A DNA stretch of 52,298 bases from Bacteroidales bacterium (GCA_003552075.1 PUOJ01000050.1:1-52298); one strand, 5' to 3'. Counted from the first letter of the stretch, positions 1 through 8,607 are shown. Notes: a model not told the origin generated them from the letters alone. A program made the numbers and translations.

Positions 1-1
1 A

Positions 2-1015
2 GGGGTGCGCGACATCGGCATCAGCCGTGGTGCCGAACGTCCGGAGCTGCAGATCATCCCCGACCAGGAGAAGATGTCGGCATTCGGCCTGAACGCCAGT
101 ACCGTGGCCCAAGCCATCCGCAACAGGGTGGAAGGGATGACCGCCTCGCTATACCGCGAAGACGGCTATGAATATGACGTGGTCGTGCGGCATAAAGAAG
201 AATTCCGGAACAGCATCGAACACGTAGAGAACATCTCGGTGCAAAACCCGATGGGCATGATGGTGCGTGTGAAAGAGTTTGCCGACGTACAGGAGTTTCA
301 CGCCCCGCCCAACATCGAAAGGAAAAACCGGGTACGCTACCTGACGGTTTCCAGTGGACTGCACGAGCGCTCCCTGGGCGACGTCACGGCAGACATCCGC
401 GCTGAGCTGGACGAAATGGAGCTGCCAGACGACGTATATGTCGAATTTGGCGGCCAGATCCAGGATCAGCAGGAAGCCTTTGCCGACCTGGGGCTGCTGC
501 TCATCTTAAGCATCTTCCTGGTCTATGTGGTGATGGCTGCCCAGTTTGAGTCATTCCGGATGCCCTTCATCATCATGCTGGCCGTGCCCTTTGCCTTTAC
601 AGGGGTGCTCCTGGCACTGTTCCTTACAGGCACAGAGCTGTCGGTGATTTCGATGATCGGCGGCATCATCCTCGTGGGCATCGTGGTGAAGAACTCCATC
701 GTATTGATAGACTTCACCAACCTGATGTACGCCCGGGGGATGAGCGTAGTACAGTCAGTAGTCACTGCTGGCAAATCGCGTCTGCGCCCCGTGCTGATGA
801 CCAGCCTGACCACCCTGCTGGCGATGATCCCGATGGTACTTGCTACTGGCGAAGGATCGGAGATCTGGGCCCCGATGGCGATTGCCGTGATCGGCGGACT
901 TGCGTTTTCCACCCTCGTGACCCTGGTGTTTGTGCCCGTGGTGTATACGGTGTTCGGCGCTAGGAAGGTGAAGAAGGCACGCAGGCGGGTACATAGGCAG
1001 GTGAATGGCAGTTGA
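2..1015 (+). CDS. RND-family efflux transporter, C-terminal part (cut by window edge)
   Basis: Inner-membrane proton-driven efflux pump of the AcrB/HAE1 type, which normally works with a periplasmic adaptor and a TolC-like channel. Only about 337 C-terminal residues are present, roughly a third of a full pump of about 1,000-1,050 residues; the frame is open to the left edge. The first ~155 residues are periplasmic porter-domain sequence. Five hydrophobic segments follow, at about residues 163-181, 190-210, 214-235, 265-282 and 292-315 of the visible part, including a GGIILVGIVVKNSIVLIDF-type segment typical of this family. The protein ends in a basic tail. A small PII-like gene follows on the same strand, an arrangement seen in other Bacteroidota. 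Adaptor and channel genes, if linked, lie outside the window on the left; the adaptor/channel pair at 17-19.8 kb is separate. Substrate cannot be inferred. Confidence 0.93.
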   Translation, partial: GVRDIGISRGAERPELQIIPDQEKMSAFGLNASTVAQAIRNRVEGMTASLYREDGYEYDVVVRHKEEFRNSIEHVENISVQNPMGMMVRVKEFADVQEFHAPPNIERKNRVRYLTVSSGLHERSLGDVTADIRAELDEMELPDDVYVEFGGQIQDQQEAFADLGLLLILSIFLVYVVMAAQFESFRMPFIIMLAVPFAFTGVLLALFLTGTELSVISMIGGIILVGIVVKNSIVLIDFTNLMYARGMSVVQSVVTAGKSRLRPVLMTSLTTLLAMIPMVLATGEGSEIWAPMAIAVIGGLAFSTLVTLVFVPVVYTVFGARKVKKARRRVHRQVNGS

Positions 1016-1034
1016 TGACTTGGGGGATGTTGGG

Positions 1035-1062
1035 AGTAAGAAGTAAGCAGTAAGCAGTAAGA
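1035..1062 (+). repeat. Heptamer array, type A (AGTAAGC), 4 units
   Basis: Four contiguous 7-bp units (AGTAAGA, AGTAAGC, AGTAAGC, AGTAAGA) begin about 20 bases after the RND pump stop codon. The same unit forms larger arrays at 4453-4498 and, inverted, at 4649-4686. They resemble the short tandemly repeated repetitive sequences known from cyanobacteria in unit length and gene-end position. Confidence 0.85.
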
Positions 1063-1205
1063 AGGTTAAGGATGAGAATGAGGCAATTTGAGGTTTGAAG
1101 TTACCCGGGGCATTTGTGTGCATTTGTGAAAACCATTTGTGTCAATTTGTGGATAACTTAAAACCTCCTTGCCCTGGCACAAAACACGGCAGACCGGGAC
1201 TTTCA

Positions 1206-1285
1206 GACCTTTTGACTTTTAGACATTTTGTCCTTTTGTCCTTTTGTCCTTTTGTCCTTTTGTCATTTTGTCATTTTGTCATTTC
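1206..1285 (+). repeat. Octamer array, type C, exactly 10 units, before PII-like gene
   Basis: Ten perfect 8-bp periods: GACCTTTT, GACTTTTA, GACATTTT, four of GTCCTTTT, two of GTCATTTT and GTCATTTC. The array ends 19 bases before the ATG at 1305 and reads in the sense direction of that gene. Six other arrays of the same family sit at equivalent 5' positions in the window. Confidence 0.9.
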
Positions 1286-1304
1286 ACACATTAACAGAGA
1301 GATT

Positions 1305-1598
1305 ATGAAAGCCATATTCATTGTATACAACCAGGCGCTGACTGAGCGTGTGGCGGAGTTGCTGGACAAGGCCGGCGCCCGCGGCTTTACCCAGTGGGAG
1401 GACGTGATGGGGCGCGGCACCAAGACCGGTGAGCCCCACATGGGCACCCACACCTGGCCGGCGATGAACTCCGCCGTCCTCTCGGTGGTGGACGAAGAAA
1501 AAGCGAAAAAGCTGCTCGCCGGGGTGAAGGCCATTGAAGAAAAAGCCAGCCGGCAGGGAATCAGGGCCTTTCAGTGGCCTGTCGAAGAAATGGTCTGA
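1305..1598 (+). CDS. PII-like small protein associated with RND efflux pump
   Basis: A 97-residue protein with the length and beta-alpha-beta start (MKAIFIVYNQALTERVAELL) of the PII-like ferredoxin fold. It resembles the transporter-associated PII-like proteins (PG0541-like) found next to RND pumps in Bacteroidota. A Gly-rich stretch at about residues 35-50 (GRGTKTGEPHMG) lies where PII proteins have their flexible T-loop, and the sequence ends with a Trp-containing FQWPVEE segment. The ATG at 1305 is chosen over in-frame upstream starts because those would translate the octamer array. Position after the pump gene suggests a regulatory or ligand-sensing role for it. No effector is known and the Tyr uridylylation site of classical GlnB is not evident. 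Confidence 0.75.
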   Translation: MKAIFIVYNQALTERVAELLDKAGARGFTQWEDVMGRGTKTGEPHMGTHTWPAMNSAVLSVVDEEKAKKLLAGVKAIEEKASRQGIRAFQWPVEEMV

Positions 1599-1641
1599 AC
1601 GACCAGCTCTTAAATACGCCCTGCCAAAAGCCATTTTTTTA

Positions 1642-1649
1642 TACCTTTG
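1642..1649 (+). promoter_or_regulatory. Bacteroidota -7 box TACCTTTG upstream of lipid kinase
   Basis: Exact match to TAnnTTTG following a T-rich stretch. If used, transcription starts near 1654 and gives a leader of about 200 nt to the lipid kinase start at 1851. That leader contains a copy of the GGCTAA element. Confidence 0.5.
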
Positions 1650-1770
1650 CACCTTCTTAACCAAGGTGGGCCCATGCATGCCCTGGCGCCGGTGAGGTCG
1701 CAGAGATCTTTCCGCAACGCACAAAAGAGCCGGGCATGGGCTTAACCAGGCAAATACCTGCTTTGCAAAG

Positions 1771-1830
1771 GTGAGAGAAGGTCCGGAACCGGGTCGGCTA
1801 AAGCCTCCCTGACAGCACACCGGGAAGACC
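1771..1830 (+). repeat. GGCTAA leader element, copy D (before lipid kinase)
   Basis: Contains GAAGGTCCGGAACCGGG followed by TCGGCTAAAGCC and ends in a TGACAGCACAC segment. This resembles the tails GGGCYGGCTAA...TTGACATGACAC before pfkA and radA. It ends about 20 bases upstream of the ATG. This copy is diverged. Confidence 0.5.
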
Positions 1831-1850
1831 AATTGGTAAAAAAACAGCTG

Positions 1851-2828
1851 ATGGCCAGGCAAGCAAATGAATGGCTGGTAATTGTAAATCCCAATGCCGG
1901 CATTGGAAAGGTAAGCAGAGACTGGGGAAGGATCTCCCAGATGCTCGACAAGCATGGCTTTGATTATAAGGCCCTGTTTACCGATGGACCGCTCCATGCC
2001 ATCACCCTGGTAGCTGAAAACATCCGCTCAGGATACCGCAAGTTCATTGCCGTGGGAGGTGATGGAACCATGAATGAGGTGGTCAACGGCATCTTTTCCC
2101 AAGAAGAAATCCCCACCACAGACATCAAAGCAGGCATGATCCCTGTGGGCACTGGCAATGACTGGGTGCGGACCTGGGGCATCCCAACAGATTACGAACA
2201 GGCCATACAACTGCTCCGGAAGGAATTTACGATGCTGCAGGATGCGGGTCTTGTGAGCTATTACAATAGCAAACGGCAAGGCACCAGGTATTTTGTCAAC
2301 ATGGCCGGACTCGGATTTGACGGCCTGGTGGCACAGAAAACCAATGCCGACAAGCGCAGGGGTAAAGGCAACCCCCTCTTGTACTTCAAGCATCTGCTCG
2401 GCTCTCTTTTCTCTTACAAATCGTGCAACACCACCATCCGGGTGGACGGCAGGGAGGTGAAAGACCTCTATTTCAGCATTGGTGTAGGAATCGGACAATA
2501 TAACGGGGGCGGGATGAGACAGGCTCCGGATGCCATTCCGAATGACGGTCTCTTCGACCTGACGCTGATCAGGGACCTCAGCAAACTGTCGATCGTAGCC
2601 AACGTGCGCCGCCTCTATGATGGGACCATCAAAAAATACCATAAGGTCGAAACCATGCTTGGGAAAAAGATCAGCGTGCACTGCAAGACACCCATTTTGC
2701 TGGAAGCCGACGGAGAGTCCCTGGGGCACTCCCCTTTCACCTTCGACATCATTCCGCAAAGCGTACAAGTGGTGGTGAATGAAAACAAGTGGAGCAAAGC
2801 GAACAAGACCGAGCCCCCGGCCGTTTAG
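1851..2828 (+). CDS. Diacylglycerol/sphingosine kinase-like lipid kinase
   Basis: A 325-residue member of the DAGK catalytic/YegS-BmrU family, which transfers phosphate from ATP to a lipid hydroxyl at the cytoplasmic face of the membrane. Hallmarks in order are the VNPNAGIGK loop (residues 12-20), the nucleotide-binding GGDGTMNEVVNG motif (69-80) and the GTGNDWVRT motif (100-108). The C-terminal beta-sandwich contains LLEADGE near residue 290. The ATG at 1851 is preferred to the TTG at 1833 because it places the first strand six residues from the N-terminus. Family members act on diacylglycerol, undecaprenol or other lipids, and the sequence alone does not choose between them. It follows an independent -7 box and a structured leader. 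Confidence 0.92.
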   Translation: MARQANEWLVIVNPNAGIGKVSRDWGRISQMLDKHGFDYKALFTDGPLHAITLVAENIRSGYRKFIAVGGDGTMNEVVNGIFSQEEIPTTDIKAGMIPVGTGNDWVRTWGIPTDYEQAIQLLRKEFTMLQDAGLVSYYNSKRQGTRYFVNMAGLGFDGLVAQKTNADKRRGKGNPLLYFKHLLGSLFSYKSCNTTIRVDGREVKDLYFSIGVGIGQYNGGGMRQAPDAIPNDGLFDLTLIRDLSKLSIVANVRRLYDGTIKKYHKVETMLGKKISVHCKTPILLEADGESLGHSPFTFDIIPQSVQVVVNENKWSKANKTEPPAV

Positions 2829-2890
2829 AAAAAAGATCAAATTGCATCTTCACGAAAACAAAGCCCGAAGCCTTGGCTTTTCGAAGGGTT

Positions 2891-2914
2891 GACATTTCGA
2901 CATCCTGACAAAGA
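2891..2914 (+). repeat. Octamer array, type C, 3 units, before glyS
   Basis: Three 8-bp units (GACATTTC, GACATCCT, GACAAAGA) end 24 bases before the glyS ATG, in sense orientation. A short hairpin (GAAGCC/GGCTTTTC) lies just upstream. Confidence 0.65.
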
Positions 2915-2938
2915 CTAAAAACTGAAATCACATAACAT

Positions 2939-4468
2939 ATGAGCAAAGGCGAAGACACGTTCAAAAAAATTATCGCACATTGCAAGGAATACGGTTTTAT
3001 ATTCCAGTCGAGCGAGATCTATGACGGCCTCAGTGCGGTTTATGATTACGGACAGCAGGGTGTGGAGCTGAAAAACAACATCAAGGACTATTGGTGGAAG
3101 TCGATGGTTCAGCACCACGAGGAGATCGTGGGGCTTGATTCCGCCATTTTCATGCACCCCACGGTTTGGAAGGCTTCCGGACACGTGGATGCCTTCAACG
3201 ACCCGCTGATCGACAACAAGGATTCGAAGAAGCGCTATCGCGCCGACGTGCTGATCGAAGACCACATCGCCAAGTTGGAAGACAAGATCAACAAGGAGGT
3301 GAAGAAGGCGGCCAAACGATTCGGGGAGTCTTTCGACGAGGCGATGTTCCGCGAGACGAACCCCCGGGTGCAAGCGAACGTGAAAAAAATCGACGACATC
3401 AACGCGCGCTTTGTGCCAGCCATGGAAGACGGGCAGCTCAGTGACCTGAAGAAGCTCATCGAAGACCTGGAAATCGCATGTCCGGTATCCGGCTCCCGCA
3501 ACTGGACGGACGTCAGGCAGTTTAACCTGATGTTCAGCTCCCAGATGGGATCCACGGGAGAAACCGCATCGACCATCTATTTGCGCCCGGAAACAGCCCA
3601 GGGGATCTTCGTGAACTACCTGAATGTGCAAAAGACTGGCCGGAAAAAACTGCCTTTCGGCATCGCCCAGATCGGGAAAGCCTTCCGCAACGAGATTGTG
3701 GCACGGCAGTTCATCTTCCGTATGCGGGAGTTTGAACAGATGGAGATGCAGTATTTTGTGCGGCCGGGACAGGAAGCCGACTGGTTTGAATACTGGAAGG
3801 AGCAGCGGATGCAGTGGCACCTGGCCCTGGGCATCCCGGAAGAGCTTTTCCGCGTCCACAAGCACGAAAAACTCGCCCACTACGCCAATGCGGCCGTCGA
3901 CATCGAGTTTGACTTTCCCTTTGGCTTCAAGGAGATCGAAGGCGTGCATTCACGCACCGACTTCGACCTCGGCGCACATCAGAAGTTCAGCGGCAAGAAG
4001 CTACAATACTTCGACCCGGAAACCAACGACAGCTATGTGCCTTACGTGGTGGAAACCTCTATCGGTCTCGACAGGATGTTCCTGGCGGTGATCAGCCACG
4101 CCTACAGGGAAGAAAAGCTTGAGGATGGCAGCGAACGGGTGGTGATGAACATCCCCCCGGCTTTGGCACCGACCAAGGTGGCCGTGTTGCCACTTGTCAA
4201 GAAAGACGGCCTGCCCGAAAAGGGGAGGGAGATCTTCGACCGGCTCAAATACGACTTTATGTGCCAATACGAGGACAAGGATGCCATCGGGCGCCGCTAC
4301 CGCCGGCACGATGCCATCGGCACGCCCTATTGCATTACCATCGACCACGAGACCCTGGAGAATGATACCGTCACCATCCGGGAGCGGGATAGCATGAAGC
4401 AGGAGCGGATCCCGGCGGAACGGATTGCTGAAGTTGTACGCCAACGGGTTGTAGTAAGAAGTAAGTAG
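2939..4468 (+). CDS. glyS: Glycine--tRNA ligase, dimeric class II type
   Basis: A 509-residue glycyl-tRNA synthetase of the alpha2 (eukaryote-like) type; it charges tRNA-Gly with glycine using ATP in the cytosol. It starts with the characteristic segment around GFIFQSSEIYDGLSAVYDYG (residues about 19-38). It contains class II motif 2 (AFRNEI...FRMREFEQMEMQ) near residues 245-270 and motif 3 (SIGLDRMFLAV) near residue 377. The C-terminal anticodon-binding domain includes KYDFMCQYEDKDAIGRRYRRHDAIG-type sequence. The last codons (VVVRSK and the TAG stop) are supplied by a heptamer repeat array, so the C-terminal tail is probably repeat-derived. It converges on asd. Confidence 0.97.
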   Translation: MSKGEDTFKKIIAHCKEYGFIFQSSEIYDGLSAVYDYGQQGVELKNNIKDYWWKSMVQHHEEIVGLDSAIFMHPTVWKASGHVDAFNDPLIDNKDSKKRYRADVLIEDHIAKLEDKINKEVKKAAKRFGESFDEAMFRETNPRVQANVKKIDDINARFVPAMEDGQLSDLKKLIEDLEIACPVSGSRNWTDVRQFNLMFSSQMGSTGETASTIYLRPETAQGIFVNYLNVQKTGRKKLPFGIAQIGKAFRNEIVARQFIFRMREFEQMEMQYFVRPGQEADWFEYWKEQRMQWHLALGIPEELFRVHKHEKLAHYANAAVDIEFDFPFGFKEIEGVHSRTDFDLGAHQKFSGKKLQYFDPETNDSYVPYVVETSIGLDRMFLAVISHAYREEKLEDGSERVVMNIPPALAPTKVAVLPLVKKDGLPEKGREIFDRLKYDFMCQYEDKDAIGRRYRRHDAIGTPYCITIDHETLENDTVTIRERDSMKQERIPAERIAEVVRQRVVVRSK

Positions 4469-4498
4469 TAAGCAGTAAGCAGTAGGAAGTAAAAAGTA
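4453..4498 (+). repeat. Heptamer array, type A, covering the glyS stop codon
   Basis: About six and a half 7-bp units (AGTAAGA, AGTAAGT, AGTAAGC, AGTAAGC, AGTAGGA, AGTAAAA, AGTAGCC). The glyS stop at 4466-4468 is inside the array. An inverted array at 4649-4686 could pair with it in RNA around a loop of about 150 nt. Confidence 0.9.
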
Positions 4499-4534
4499 GC
4501 CGCAACGCTTGGGCGGAGCATTGGGTCCTTGTCA

Positions 4535-4562
4535 GGGCCGGACTTGGCCGGCCCCCTTTTTT
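4535..4562 (+). terminator. Rho-independent terminator after glyS
   Basis: The 7-bp stem GGGCCGG/CCGGCCC (4535-4541 and 4548-4554) with loop ACTTGG is followed by a T-run (4557-4562). Confidence 0.75.
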
Positions 4563-4648
4563 CCCCAGGAAGAGCCGTAGGGACAGCACTTGGGCTGTCC
4601 ATCAGGGTGCTGGTTTCCAACAGGACCCGCAAAAGGACATATACCTCT

Positions 4649-4686
4649 GCTGCTTACTGCTTACTGCCTACTTCCTACTTCGTACT
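4649..4686 (-). repeat. Inverted heptamer array, type A, covering the asd stop codon
   Basis: Read on the minus strand the units are AGTACGA, AGTAGGA, AGTAGGC, AGTAAGC, AGTAAGC. The asd stop codon (4668-4670) and its last codons lie inside it. It is the mirror image of the array at the glyS end. Confidence 0.88.
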
Positions 4687-5660
4687 TCCCTGGCAATCTC
4701 CGCAATCTGTACCGCATTACCCGCCGCGCCCTTCCGCAGGTTGTCGGCGACAATCCACAAGTCTAGGCCATTGGGCACCGACGGATCCCGCCGGATGCGA
4801 CCCACGAAGACCTCATCCCGGCCTTCCACGAACCGGGGCATTGGGTAGGTGTTGTTTGCCGGGTCGTCCTGCACCACCACGCCCGGGGTTTGCTGCATCA
4901 GGTGACGCACCGCTTCCAATGAAAAATCCTTTTCAAGTTCCAGGTTGACCGCTTCCGAGTGGCCGCCCATTACGGGGATGCGCACCACCGTGGCCGTGAT
5001 GCGGATGTCCTCCGCCTCGAGGATTTTGCGGGTCTCATTCACCAGCTTCATTTCTTCTGCCGTATAGCCGTTGTCCTGGAAATCCCCGCCGTGCGGAAAG
5101 CAGTTCAGGTCGATGGGGTGCGGGTAGGCCTTTTCGCCCTCCTTGCCGGCACGCTCATCCTGCAACTGCTGCACCGCCTTGACGCCGGTACCCGTAACCG
5201 ACTGGTAGGTGGAAATGACCAGCCGGCGGATGCCATATGCCCGGTGGATGGGTGCCAGCGGCACCACCATCTGGATGGTGCTGCAATTGGGATTGGCAAT
5301 GATCCGGGTGTCTTTGGTCACCGTGTGCGGGTTCACCTCCGGAACGACAAGCGGCACGGTCGGATCAGCCCGCCAGGCGGATGAATTATCAATCACCACA
5401 CAGCCTGCGTTGGCAAATGCCTCCGCGTATTTTTTCGAAGTGGCCGATCCGGCAGAAAATAATGCGACATCAGGTCTGGCGGCCAGGCCATCCTCCACCG
5501 ACCTCACCTTGTATGCCTTGTCCCTGAAAAACACCTCGCGCCCTACTGAGCGTGCAGATGCACAAGGGATAAAATCCTTCACCGGGAACTTGCGCTCCTC
5601 CAGGACACGCATCATCACCTCGCCCACCAAACCCGTGGCGCCTATCAATGCTATTACCAT
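4668..5660 (-). CDS. asd: Aspartate-semialdehyde dehydrogenase
   Basis: A 330-residue NADPH-dependent enzyme reducing aspartyl-4-phosphate to aspartate semialdehyde, the branch point toward Lys/diaminopimelate, Thr and Met. The Rossmann loop is GATGLVG (residues 7-13). The catalytic Cys is C126 in NPNCSTIQ, and the substrate-binding/acid-base region IPVMGGHSEA lies near residue 250. The ATG at 5660 starts directly at the first beta strand. Length fits the family. The final residues EVRSRK come from the type A heptamer array, mirroring glyS on the opposite strand. It stands alone, with the lamin-tail gene divergent upstream. Confidence 0.97.
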   Translation of the reverse strand: MVIALIGATGLVGEVMMRVLEERKFPVKDFIPCASARSVGREVFFRDKAYKVRSVEDGLAARPDVALFSAGSATSKKYAEAFANAGCVVIDNSSAWRADPTVPLVVPEVNPHTVTKDTRIIANPNCSTIQMVVPLAPIHRAYGIRRLVISTYQSVTGTGVKAVQQLQDERAGKEGEKAYPHPIDLNCFPHGGDFQDNGYTAEEMKLVNETRKILEAEDIRITATVVRIPVMGGHSEAVNLELEKDFSLEAVRHLMQQTPGVVVQDDPANNTYPMPRFVEGRDEVFVGRIRRDPSVPNGLDLWIVADNLRKGAAGNAVQIAEIAREVRSRK

Positions 5661-5756
5661 ACAACTTGTTTTTTATACCCAAAAGCAAATTTCGTCAAAA
5701 AAAATGAATGTGTTTTAAAAGCGTTTTTGTAATTTTATGTCTAAATTTATAATGCC

Positions 5757-8363
5757 ATGGTTCGTTTTTTGTTGTTTTTTGTCTTTGTTTTTGTGTGTTT
5801 TGCGCTATTTGCGCAGTTTACAGATGATTTCAGCAATGGCAACTTCACGGAGGGTCCATCCTGGATTGGAGACCGCGAAAAATTCATTGTAGATAACGGC
5901 CAGCTTCGCCTGTATGACGATGAAGCCGGGATGGCCTGGCTGTCAACGCAAAGCCAGGTTGTGGCGGACACACAGTGGGATTTCTGGTTGCGCATTGGCT
6001 TCACGCCTTCTGACAATAATCATCCGCGCATTTATCTGGTCAGCGACAAGGCCGACCTGGGCGCACCCCTGAACGGCTACTTTATTCAGGTCGGGAAAAC
6101 CGGTGGCGACATGAAACGCGTATTCCTGTGCCGCCAGGATGGCACGGAAGAGACGGTCCTGGTGGAAGGCCACATGCAGGTGGCAGAGGGAAGCAACAAC
6201 ATCATGCGGATCAGGGTTTTACGCGACGGGGCAGGTACCTGGAGCGTACTGGTGGCACCGGGGGGTGGGGAGCTGTTCATCCCCCAGGGACAGATATTTG
6301 ACAATACCTATACGTCCAGCCATTGGTTTGGCATACGTTGTACATATACCGTCAGCAACAGCAGGCGTTTTTATTTTGATGATTTCCGTGTGGGAGACAT
6401 CTTGCCGGGGGCAGCACCGGAGGTGACGCGGGTCAGGGTGGTGTCGCCGGAGGTCCTCGATGTCTATTTTAATGGGGTATTGCACGCACCTTCGGCACAA
6501 ACAACCGGCAATTATCATGCAGACGGTGGTATGGGAAACCCCCTTATTGCCGCCTTTGACCCCGGAAAGCCCTATGTGGTGCGCTTACAGTTTGCGGATG
6601 CTTTCGCTGAAAACCACGCCTATTCCCTCACGGTGGATAACATCCTCGGCGCTGACGGCCAAGTCATGGTGCCCTACGCCGGGCAGTTTGCCAACCATGT
6701 GCCAGAGATGTTCGATGTGGTCTTCAACGAGGTCATGGCCAACAGCAGGCCGGAGGTCGGCCTGCCACCATACGACTGGGTGGAACTTTATAATACCACC
6801 GACCTGCCCATTGACCTGGAGGGTTGGGTGTTGCAGCACGGAGACACCCGCCGGGAATTGCCATATGCCACCATCTTGCCGAAAGGATACCTGGTGCTTT
6901 GCACAGAAGAAGCCTGTCCGGAGCTGAAGGCCTTTGGTCCTGTGCTGGCTGTGCCTGGCTTATCTGCCACTGCTTTTACCATTGGTGGCAATACGCTCGC
7001 CCTTTGGGACAATGCTGGTCAGCTGCTGTCTTTTGTAGAATACTCCGGCCGGTGGTACCGGGATGCAGCAAAATCAGAGGGTGGATGGTCGCTGGAAAAG
7101 ATCGACCCCTACAATTACGGGCAGGGTGCAGAAAACTGGAAGGCCTCCCGAGATCCGCGAGGCGGAACACCCGGCGAAACCAACTCCAGGAGGGCCGACA
7201 ATCCAAACACCACGCACCCGCGGCTGGTACGCGCAGGGTATGTAGACTCCCTCTCGGTCAGACTGCATTTTTCCGAGCCCATGCATAAGGAATCCCTGCT
7301 GTACGCCGAACATTATCACATCAAAAGTGGACCGGGAAGTCCGCTCGCCGTAACAGCAAACCTGCCGGACCTCACCCGTGCTGAGCTTTCTTTGGAACAG
7401 CCTCTGCAGCCAGGTAAGGTACACGTCATTGAAGTCTGCGGAGACCTGTATGACTGCGACGGCAACATCCTGCTTCAAAACCAGGCCAGGGTTGCCATTC
7501 CTGATGAAGCGCTGCATAATGGCATCGTGATCAACGAGGTACTCTTCAACCCCCCTGCCGGGGGAGCCCGCTACATTGAAATTTACAACCGGTCGGACCA
7601 GGTTTTTGACTTGCAGCAGATGATCCTGGCCTCAAAAGACGCCTTTGACCACAACTTGTCCACGTTGCAGGAGATCAGCGAGGAGAGCTTATTGTTCTTT
7701 CCCGGCGACTACCTGGTGCTGAGCCAGGACACGGGTGCGGTCAGCAGCACATACCACATTCCTGTGCAGGACGTACTATGGGAGCTGGCAGGAATGCCCC
7801 GCATGACAAACACCATGGGTGTGGTCGTGCTGGCGACCAAGGGGCATGTACTCATCGACGAGCTCGCATATGAAGAGGAGATGCACCTCTCGTTGATTGC
7901 CAACCCATCTGGCGTAGCGCTTGAGCGGACACACCCGGACAGGCCGTCAGATGAGGCCTCCTCCTGGCATTCGGCGGCAGCGGCAGCCGGCTATGGCACG
8001 CCTGGTTACCAAAACAGCCAGTATCTTCCACCCCATGCCGAGCCCTTGGGTCACTGGGAGATATATCCACAGGTGTTTTTACCCGATGGCAGTGGGCATC
8101 AGGATCTGCTGCAAATCCATTATTCGTTGGACTCTCCGGGTTGCGTGGCACATATCAGGATCTTTGACCGCCGTGGCCGGAAGGTGCGTACCCTGACTCC
8201 GGGCAAGCTGCTGGCCACGAGTGGCGTCGTCTCCTGGGATGGCACTACCGATGAAGGCGAAAAAGCATCCATTGGCATCTATGTCATCCACGTGGAAATG
8301 ATACACGACAGTGGCAGGGTGCAAACGGAAAAGTTGTGGGCGGTGCTGGGAGGCAGGCTGTAA
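5757..8363 (+). CDS. Secreted lamin-tail-domain protein with probable type IX sorting tail
   Basis: An 868-residue exported protein. Residues 1-20 form a Phe/Val-rich signal peptide ending in LFAQ. Residues about 22-215 resemble a laminin-G-like or family-16-like beta-sandwich (DDFSNGNF...FYFDDFRVG). Two lamin-tail domains begin at about residues 321 (FNEVMANS...WVELYN) and 589 (INEVLFNPP...YIEIYN). The C-terminal ~100 residues, with VRTLTP and VSWDGTTDEG ending in IGIYVIHVE, look like a FlgD-Ig/gliding-motility C-terminal domain used in type IX secretion. Such proteins are common, poorly characterised cell-surface or released adhesive/structural proteins of Bacteroidota. No catalytic motif is seen. 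A TAAATTTA box ends 8 bases before the ATG. Confidence 0.85.
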   Translation: MVRFLLFFVFVFVCFALFAQFTDDFSNGNFTEGPSWIGDREKFIVDNGQLRLYDDEAGMAWLSTQSQVVADTQWDFWLRIGFTPSDNNHPRIYLVSDKADLGAPLNGYFIQVGKTGGDMKRVFLCRQDGTEETVLVEGHMQVAEGSNNIMRIRVLRDGAGTWSVLVAPGGGELFIPQGQIFDNTYTSSHWFGIRCTYTVSNSRRFYFDDFRVGDILPGAAPEVTRVRVVSPEVLDVYFNGVLHAPSAQTTGNYHADGGMGNPLIAAFDPGKPYVVRLQFADAFAENHAYSLTVDNILGADGQVMVPYAGQFANHVPEMFDVVFNEVMANSRPEVGLPPYDWVELYNTTDLPIDLEGWVLQHGDTRRELPYATILPKGYLVLCTEEACPELKAFGPVLAVPGLSATAFTIGGNTLALWDNAGQLLSFVEYSGRWYRDAAKSEGGWSLEKIDPYNYGQGAENWKASRDPRGGTPGETNSRRADNPNTTHPRLVRAGYVDSLSVRLHFSEPMHKESLLYAEHYHIKSGPGSPLAVTANLPDLTRAELSLEQPLQPGKVHVIEVCGDLYDCDGNILLQNQARVAIPDEALHNGIVINEVLFNPPAGGARYIEIYNRSDQVFDLQQMILASKDAFDHNLSTLQEISEESLLFFPGDYLVLSQDTGAVSSTYHIPVQDVLWELAGMPRMTNTMGVVVLATKGHVLIDELAYEEEMHLSLIANPSGVALERTHPDRPSDEASSWHSAAAAAGYGTPGYQNSQYLPPHAEPLGHWEIYPQVFLPDGSGHQDLLQIHYSLDSPGCVAHIRIFDRRGRKVRTLTPGKLLATSGVVSWDGTTDEGEKASIGIYVIHVEMIHDSGRVQTEKLWAVLGGRL

Positions 8364-8460
8364 CGTGCCGGTCAAGATACACATGCGGGTCTTTGCAGCA
8401 CGTATGTGCTGTGAACACCACGCTGCTTGCTGCCAGGCAACTGTTTAGGCATCGTCGTTC

Positions 8461-8520
8461 TTGCACGGATATTGAGCTATTTGCCGGCTGAATTGCACGG
8501 ATGGTGAGCTATTTGCCTGC
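8461..8520 (+). repeat. 32-bp direct repeat, two copies
   Basis: TTGCACGGAT(A/G)(T/G)TGAGCTATTTGCC occurs at 8461 and 8493, in the gap between the convergent lamin-tail and acetyltransferase genes. A palindrome AGCACGTATGTGCT lies just upstream, near 8397-8410. Confidence 0.8.
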
Positions 8521-8607
8521 CGACGCTGCGTTACCATGTGTTGTACCAAAGCCCGGACTGCTTCGCGCTTTAACCCTGGCAGGCGGTTTTTTCAACCCCC
8601 TGCTGCA

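Larger units (their letters stand above)
1016..1304. other. Intergenic region with three kinds of short repeat
   Basis: This 289-base gap holds a heptamer array (1035-1062), a run of four xATTTGTG-like repeats (about 1109-1150) and a ten-unit octamer array (1206-1285). No gene is supported; an upstream extension of the PII-like frame from 1095 simply translates the repeats into Phe/Leu/Ser-rich sequence. Confidence 0.7.

Noticed and set aside
1206-1285. Possible CRISPR array
   Set aside because: Units are 8 bp and contiguous with no spacers; no cas genes nearby. The same applies to the 7-bp arrays.
1654-1850. Structured leader with GTCCGGAA considered as SRP RNA or RNase P RNA
   Set aside because: The SRP GGAAGCAG loop and the RNase P P4 elements are not present; the similarity to other leaders in the window explains the motif better.
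2915-3949. 344-codon minus-strand frame
   Set aside because: Antisense to glyS; no recognisable protein family.
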